Shown here: in pieces, positions 33,640 to 35,813 of the stretch
Layout: each line of letters starts with the position of its first letter
Numbering within the stretch: the stretch's first letter is position 1
Source: Lachnospiraceae bacterium
Lineage (GTDB): Bacteria; Bacillota; Clostridia; Lachnospirales; Lachnospiraceae
Assembly (NCBI GenBank): GCA_016291405.1
Contig: JAEEXG010000024.1
Span: 1-35,813 of the forward strand
Direction: 5' to 3'
Length of the DNA stretch: 35,813 bases
Notes under the pieces: generated by a model
Databases searched by the model: none
What the model saw: only the letters and a program-made list of their open reading frames with translations
What the model was told of the DNA's origin: nothing
Translations under genes and position numbers: made by a program

Positions 33640-34038
33640 ATGGACGTTAACAAAAATAATTTCCTTTCCATCGAGCAGGTTCAGGCACAGTTTTTAAACA
33701 AGCCTGTAAACAAACCTACACCTGTAAGTGATATTTCTTTCAGCGACATATTAAAGGCAAAGAGCGAAGCTGCAATAGCGCCAAGAGAACTTAAATTTTC
33801 AAAGCATGCGGCAGGAAGATTAACAGACAGAAACATTTCTCTTTCCACAGAACAGCTTGAAAGACTTAACACTGCAACAAAAAAGGCCAATGAGAAAGGA
33901 ATCAAAGATTCATTGGTATTAATGGATTCATTGGCATTCGTGGTCAATATTCCAAACAATACCGTAGTAACAGCTTTAGATAAGTCGGAGACTGATCTAA
34001 ACATATTCACCAATATAGACGGTGCAGTAATAATATAA
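33640..34038 (+). CDS. Flagellar operon protein, TIGR02530-like
   Basis: The 132-residue soluble protein contains FSKHAAGRLTDRNISLSTEQLERL (about 48-71) and SLVLMDSLAFVVNIPNNTVVTAL (about 87-109), which match my memory of the TIGR02530 flagellar family found between flgD and flgE in Firmicutes. Its function is undefined; a role in hook assembly or export control is inferred from position alone. It starts 12 bp after flgD with a GAAAGGTGG site. Confidence 0.8.
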   Translation: MDVNKNNFLSIEQVQAQFLNKPVNKPTPVSDISFSDILKAKSEAAIAPRELKFSKHAAGRLTDRNISLSTEQLERLNTATKKANEKGIKDSLVLMDSLAFVVNIPNNTVVTALDKSETDLNIFTNIDGAVII

Positions 34039-34114
34039 GCCGGACCTTTTGGAGGCTTAGACTTCTGACTGACAGAGGAAGTCAAAACTGCATTATATCA
34101 GGAGGTCAATCACT
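34039..34114 (+). other. Leader of flgE with short hairpin
   Basis: GACTTC (34060-34065) can pair with GAAGTC (34078-34083) around a 12-nt loop, ahead of a strong AGGAGG (34100-34105). No T-tract follows, so it is not a terminator; it may stabilise the highly expressed flgE message. Confidence 0.3.
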
Positions 34115-35806
34115 ATGATGAGATCAATGTATTCTGGTGTATCAGGACTTAAAACACACCAGATTAAGATGGACGTTATCGGTAACAACATCGCTAACGT
34201 TAACACTGTAGCTTACAAGAACAGTTCAATCACTTTCAGTGAATTAATGTATCAGACAACACAGAAGGCATCAGGCCCCAACGCATTAACAGGTACAGGT
34301 GGTACCAATGCCCGCCAGATCGGTCTTGGTGTTCAGTCTGCAGCAATAAACACAGCAATTACCAGCCAGGGTGCTACACAGACAACCGGTAACCCCTTCG
34401 ACCTTTGTATTACAGGTCAGTCGTTCTTCATCGTTTCAGACGGCAATTCAAATTTCTTTACAAGAGCAGGCGCTTTCAGCGTTGACGCAATCGGTAACTT
34501 GGTTATGTCCAGCAACGGTTACAACGTTATGGGATGGCAGGTAGACCCCGATAACGTTTCAAACATTAAAAAGGACACAGTATCAGCATTAAGAATCATG
34601 AGCCCCGAAGTTATGACTTATGAACCTGAATCCACCACACTCGGCGTTATTTCAGGTATTCTTGATAAAAACGATACAGACCTTGCAGCTGAATCGGGTA
34701 AGGTAGTTAACTTTAGCTTCTACGATCAGGCAGGTTATCCTTACACAGCAAGATTCTCTATTCACAACACAACCGATGCAGGTCAGTTTTATATGCAGAT
34801 TGATGATATTCTCGATCAGAACGGAGAATCTATCACAAAGGGAATTAAGGGAAGCAAGATTTCTGATTTTGTAAGCTTAAATGCCGAAGCTACCGCAAAT
34901 CCTAACGTAAGTAAGGCTGTACAGTTAAACGACGGAGTTACATTCGCATCCGGCACTTATACATACAAAGATGAAACCAATACCAATAAGACTTTAGCTT
35001 TGACAGCTTTCACACAGACAGAAACATCAGGCACACCTGCTGTAACAGTAACAAAGGTTAATTTGCCTACAGACGAAACACAGAAAGCCGATATGATAAA
35101 GCAGTTGGAAGCAGTATTTGGCGGTAACATTGACTGGACAACTGTTGAAAAAATCACAGTAGACGACACAACAGGTGTTATAACCGTTAACTCCTTAAAC
35201 GTAGCAGGCGTTGGTCTTCAGTACGATACGGATAACGGTGACTTTATAAAGGTTGGCGGCGGAGATACATTCACTCTCGACTTTAAACCTACAGTTGAAG
35301 ACGCTGACAAAATAGTTCACTCAATCGCAAACTTTACAGACATCGTTTTAGACATGAAGTCAACAAACATGTACAACAACTCCGGCACATCCACAATCGC
35401 TGCTAAATCAGGCAATAAGGATGGTATCGGTGCAGGACGTAAGATGGGTGAAATGACAGGCATCACCATTCAGACAAACGGTAAGATTTATGCTTCTTAC
35501 GACAATGGTATGACCCGTCTTATGGGACAGATCGCAGTTGCTGAATTTGCAAATGCGGCAGGTCTTGAAAAAGAAGGAGAAAACCTTTACTCAGCAAGCC
35601 TTAACTCAGGAGAATTCGACGGTATGGGCGTTGATATCACAGCATCCGGCGGATACATGAGAACCGGCGTTCTTGAAATGAGTAATGTAGACCTTTCCAC
35701 AGAATTTACGGAAATGATCACCACTCAGAGAGGATTCCAGGCTAACTCACGTATCATTACAGTTTCGGACACAATGCTTGAAGAATTGGTTAATCTTAAG
35801 AGATAA
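34115..35806 (+). CDS. flgE: Flagellar hook protein FlgE
   Basis: FlgE polymerises into the hook. The 563-residue protein begins MMRSMYSGVSGLKTHQIKMD and has the axial motif VIGNNIANVNTVAYK (21-35), and ends with the conserved coil NVDLSTEFTEMITTQRGFQANSRII. The middle is larger than in enteric FlgE: residues about 260-385 are Thr/Asp-rich and probably form an extra surface domain exposed on the hook, similar in idea to long Firmicutes hook proteins. ATG 34115 is 9 bp from AGGAGG; ATG 34118 is an alternative. The C terminus is complete and the stop lies 7 bp before the window end, so the operon presumably continues beyond it. Confidence 0.97.
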   Translation: MMRSMYSGVSGLKTHQIKMDVIGNNIANVNTVAYKNSSITFSELMYQTTQKASGPNALTGTGGTNARQIGLGVQSAAINTAITSQGATQTTGNPFDLCITGQSFFIVSDGNSNFFTRAGAFSVDAIGNLVMSSNGYNVMGWQVDPDNVSNIKKDTVSALRIMSPEVMTYEPESTTLGVISGILDKNDTDLAAESGKVVNFSFYDQAGYPYTARFSIHNTTDAGQFYMQIDDILDQNGESITKGIKGSKISDFVSLNAEATANPNVSKAVQLNDGVTFASGTYTYKDETNTNKTLALTAFTQTETSGTPAVTVTKVNLPTDETQKADMIKQLEAVFGGNIDWTTVEKITVDDTTGVITVNSLNVAGVGLQYDTDNGDFIKVGGGDTFTLDFKPTVEDADKIVHSIANFTDIVLDMKSTNMYNNSGTSTIAAKSGNKDGIGAGRKMGEMTGITIQTNGKIYASYDNGMTRLMGQIAVAEFANAAGLEKEGENLYSASLNSGEFDGMGVDITASGGYMRTGVLEMSNVDLSTEFTEMITTQRGFQANSRIITVSDTMLEELVNLKR

Positions 35807-35813
35807 TTAAATA

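Noticed and set aside
1-35813. CRISPR arrays, IS elements, phage genes
   Set aside because: No regularly spaced repeats, transposase, integrase or phage structural genes were seen; the only duplicated elements are those described near the tRNA and hypB.

Overview
The window looks like part of the chromosome of a motile, anaerobic, low-to-mid GC Firmicute, most likely a Lachnospiraceae member (Butyrivibrio/Roseburia-like). I base this on the gene order, the strong AGGAGG-type ribosome binding sites, the AT-rich intergenic DNA, frequent TTG and GTG starts, a near-canonical Firmicutes CodY and a Gram-positive-style fla operon. The genus is inferred from general knowledge and was not tested by search. 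No phage, IS element, CRISPR array or plasmid gene was seen.

Layout. (1) 1-420: tRNA-Arg(ACG), its terminator, and a GC-rich array of hairpins carrying a second, split copy of the tRNA 3' end. (2) 420-1577: an amino acid permease. (3) 1824-6787: a compact four-gene cassette, hypB, a 932-residue Fe-S/FAD oxidoreductase, hypA, and a Trp-rich polytopic membrane protein. Nickel chaperones are present with no hydrogenase or other hyp gene in view; this is the most unusual unit. (4) 6920-12923: a membrane protein with a degenerate GGDEF domain, a C39-like peptidase, then a three-gene run of membrane EAL phosphodiesterase, zinc-ribbon protein and TPM-domain protein. (5) 12924-13121: convergent terminators with hairpins. 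(6) rpsT (minus strand), divergent from lepA-hemW, followed by a degenerate HD-GYP gene. (7) comM-dprA, topA, codY. (8) 24065-35806: the start of the fla operon, flgB-flgC-fliE-fliF-fliG-fliH-fliI-fliJ-motE/ylxF-fliK-flgD-TIGR02530-flgE, running to the window end.

How the genes work together. The last 12 kb builds the flagellar rod, MS ring, switch, export ATPase complex, hook-length control, hook cap and hook. Upstream lie three proteins of cyclic-di-GMP type (one apparently intact EAL, one degenerate GGDEF, one degenerate HD-GYP), which may connect second-messenger signalling to motility. codY sits directly before flgB, as in Bacillus, but the trmFO-xerC-hslVU genes that separate topA from codY in B. 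subtilis are absent here. The codY-flgB gap (312 bp) holds two terminator-like hairpins, a possible alternative antiterminator fold and a sigma-A-like promoter. The hyp cassette looks like an independent transcription unit for a redox or metal-dependent membrane process whose substrate cannot be read from the sequence.
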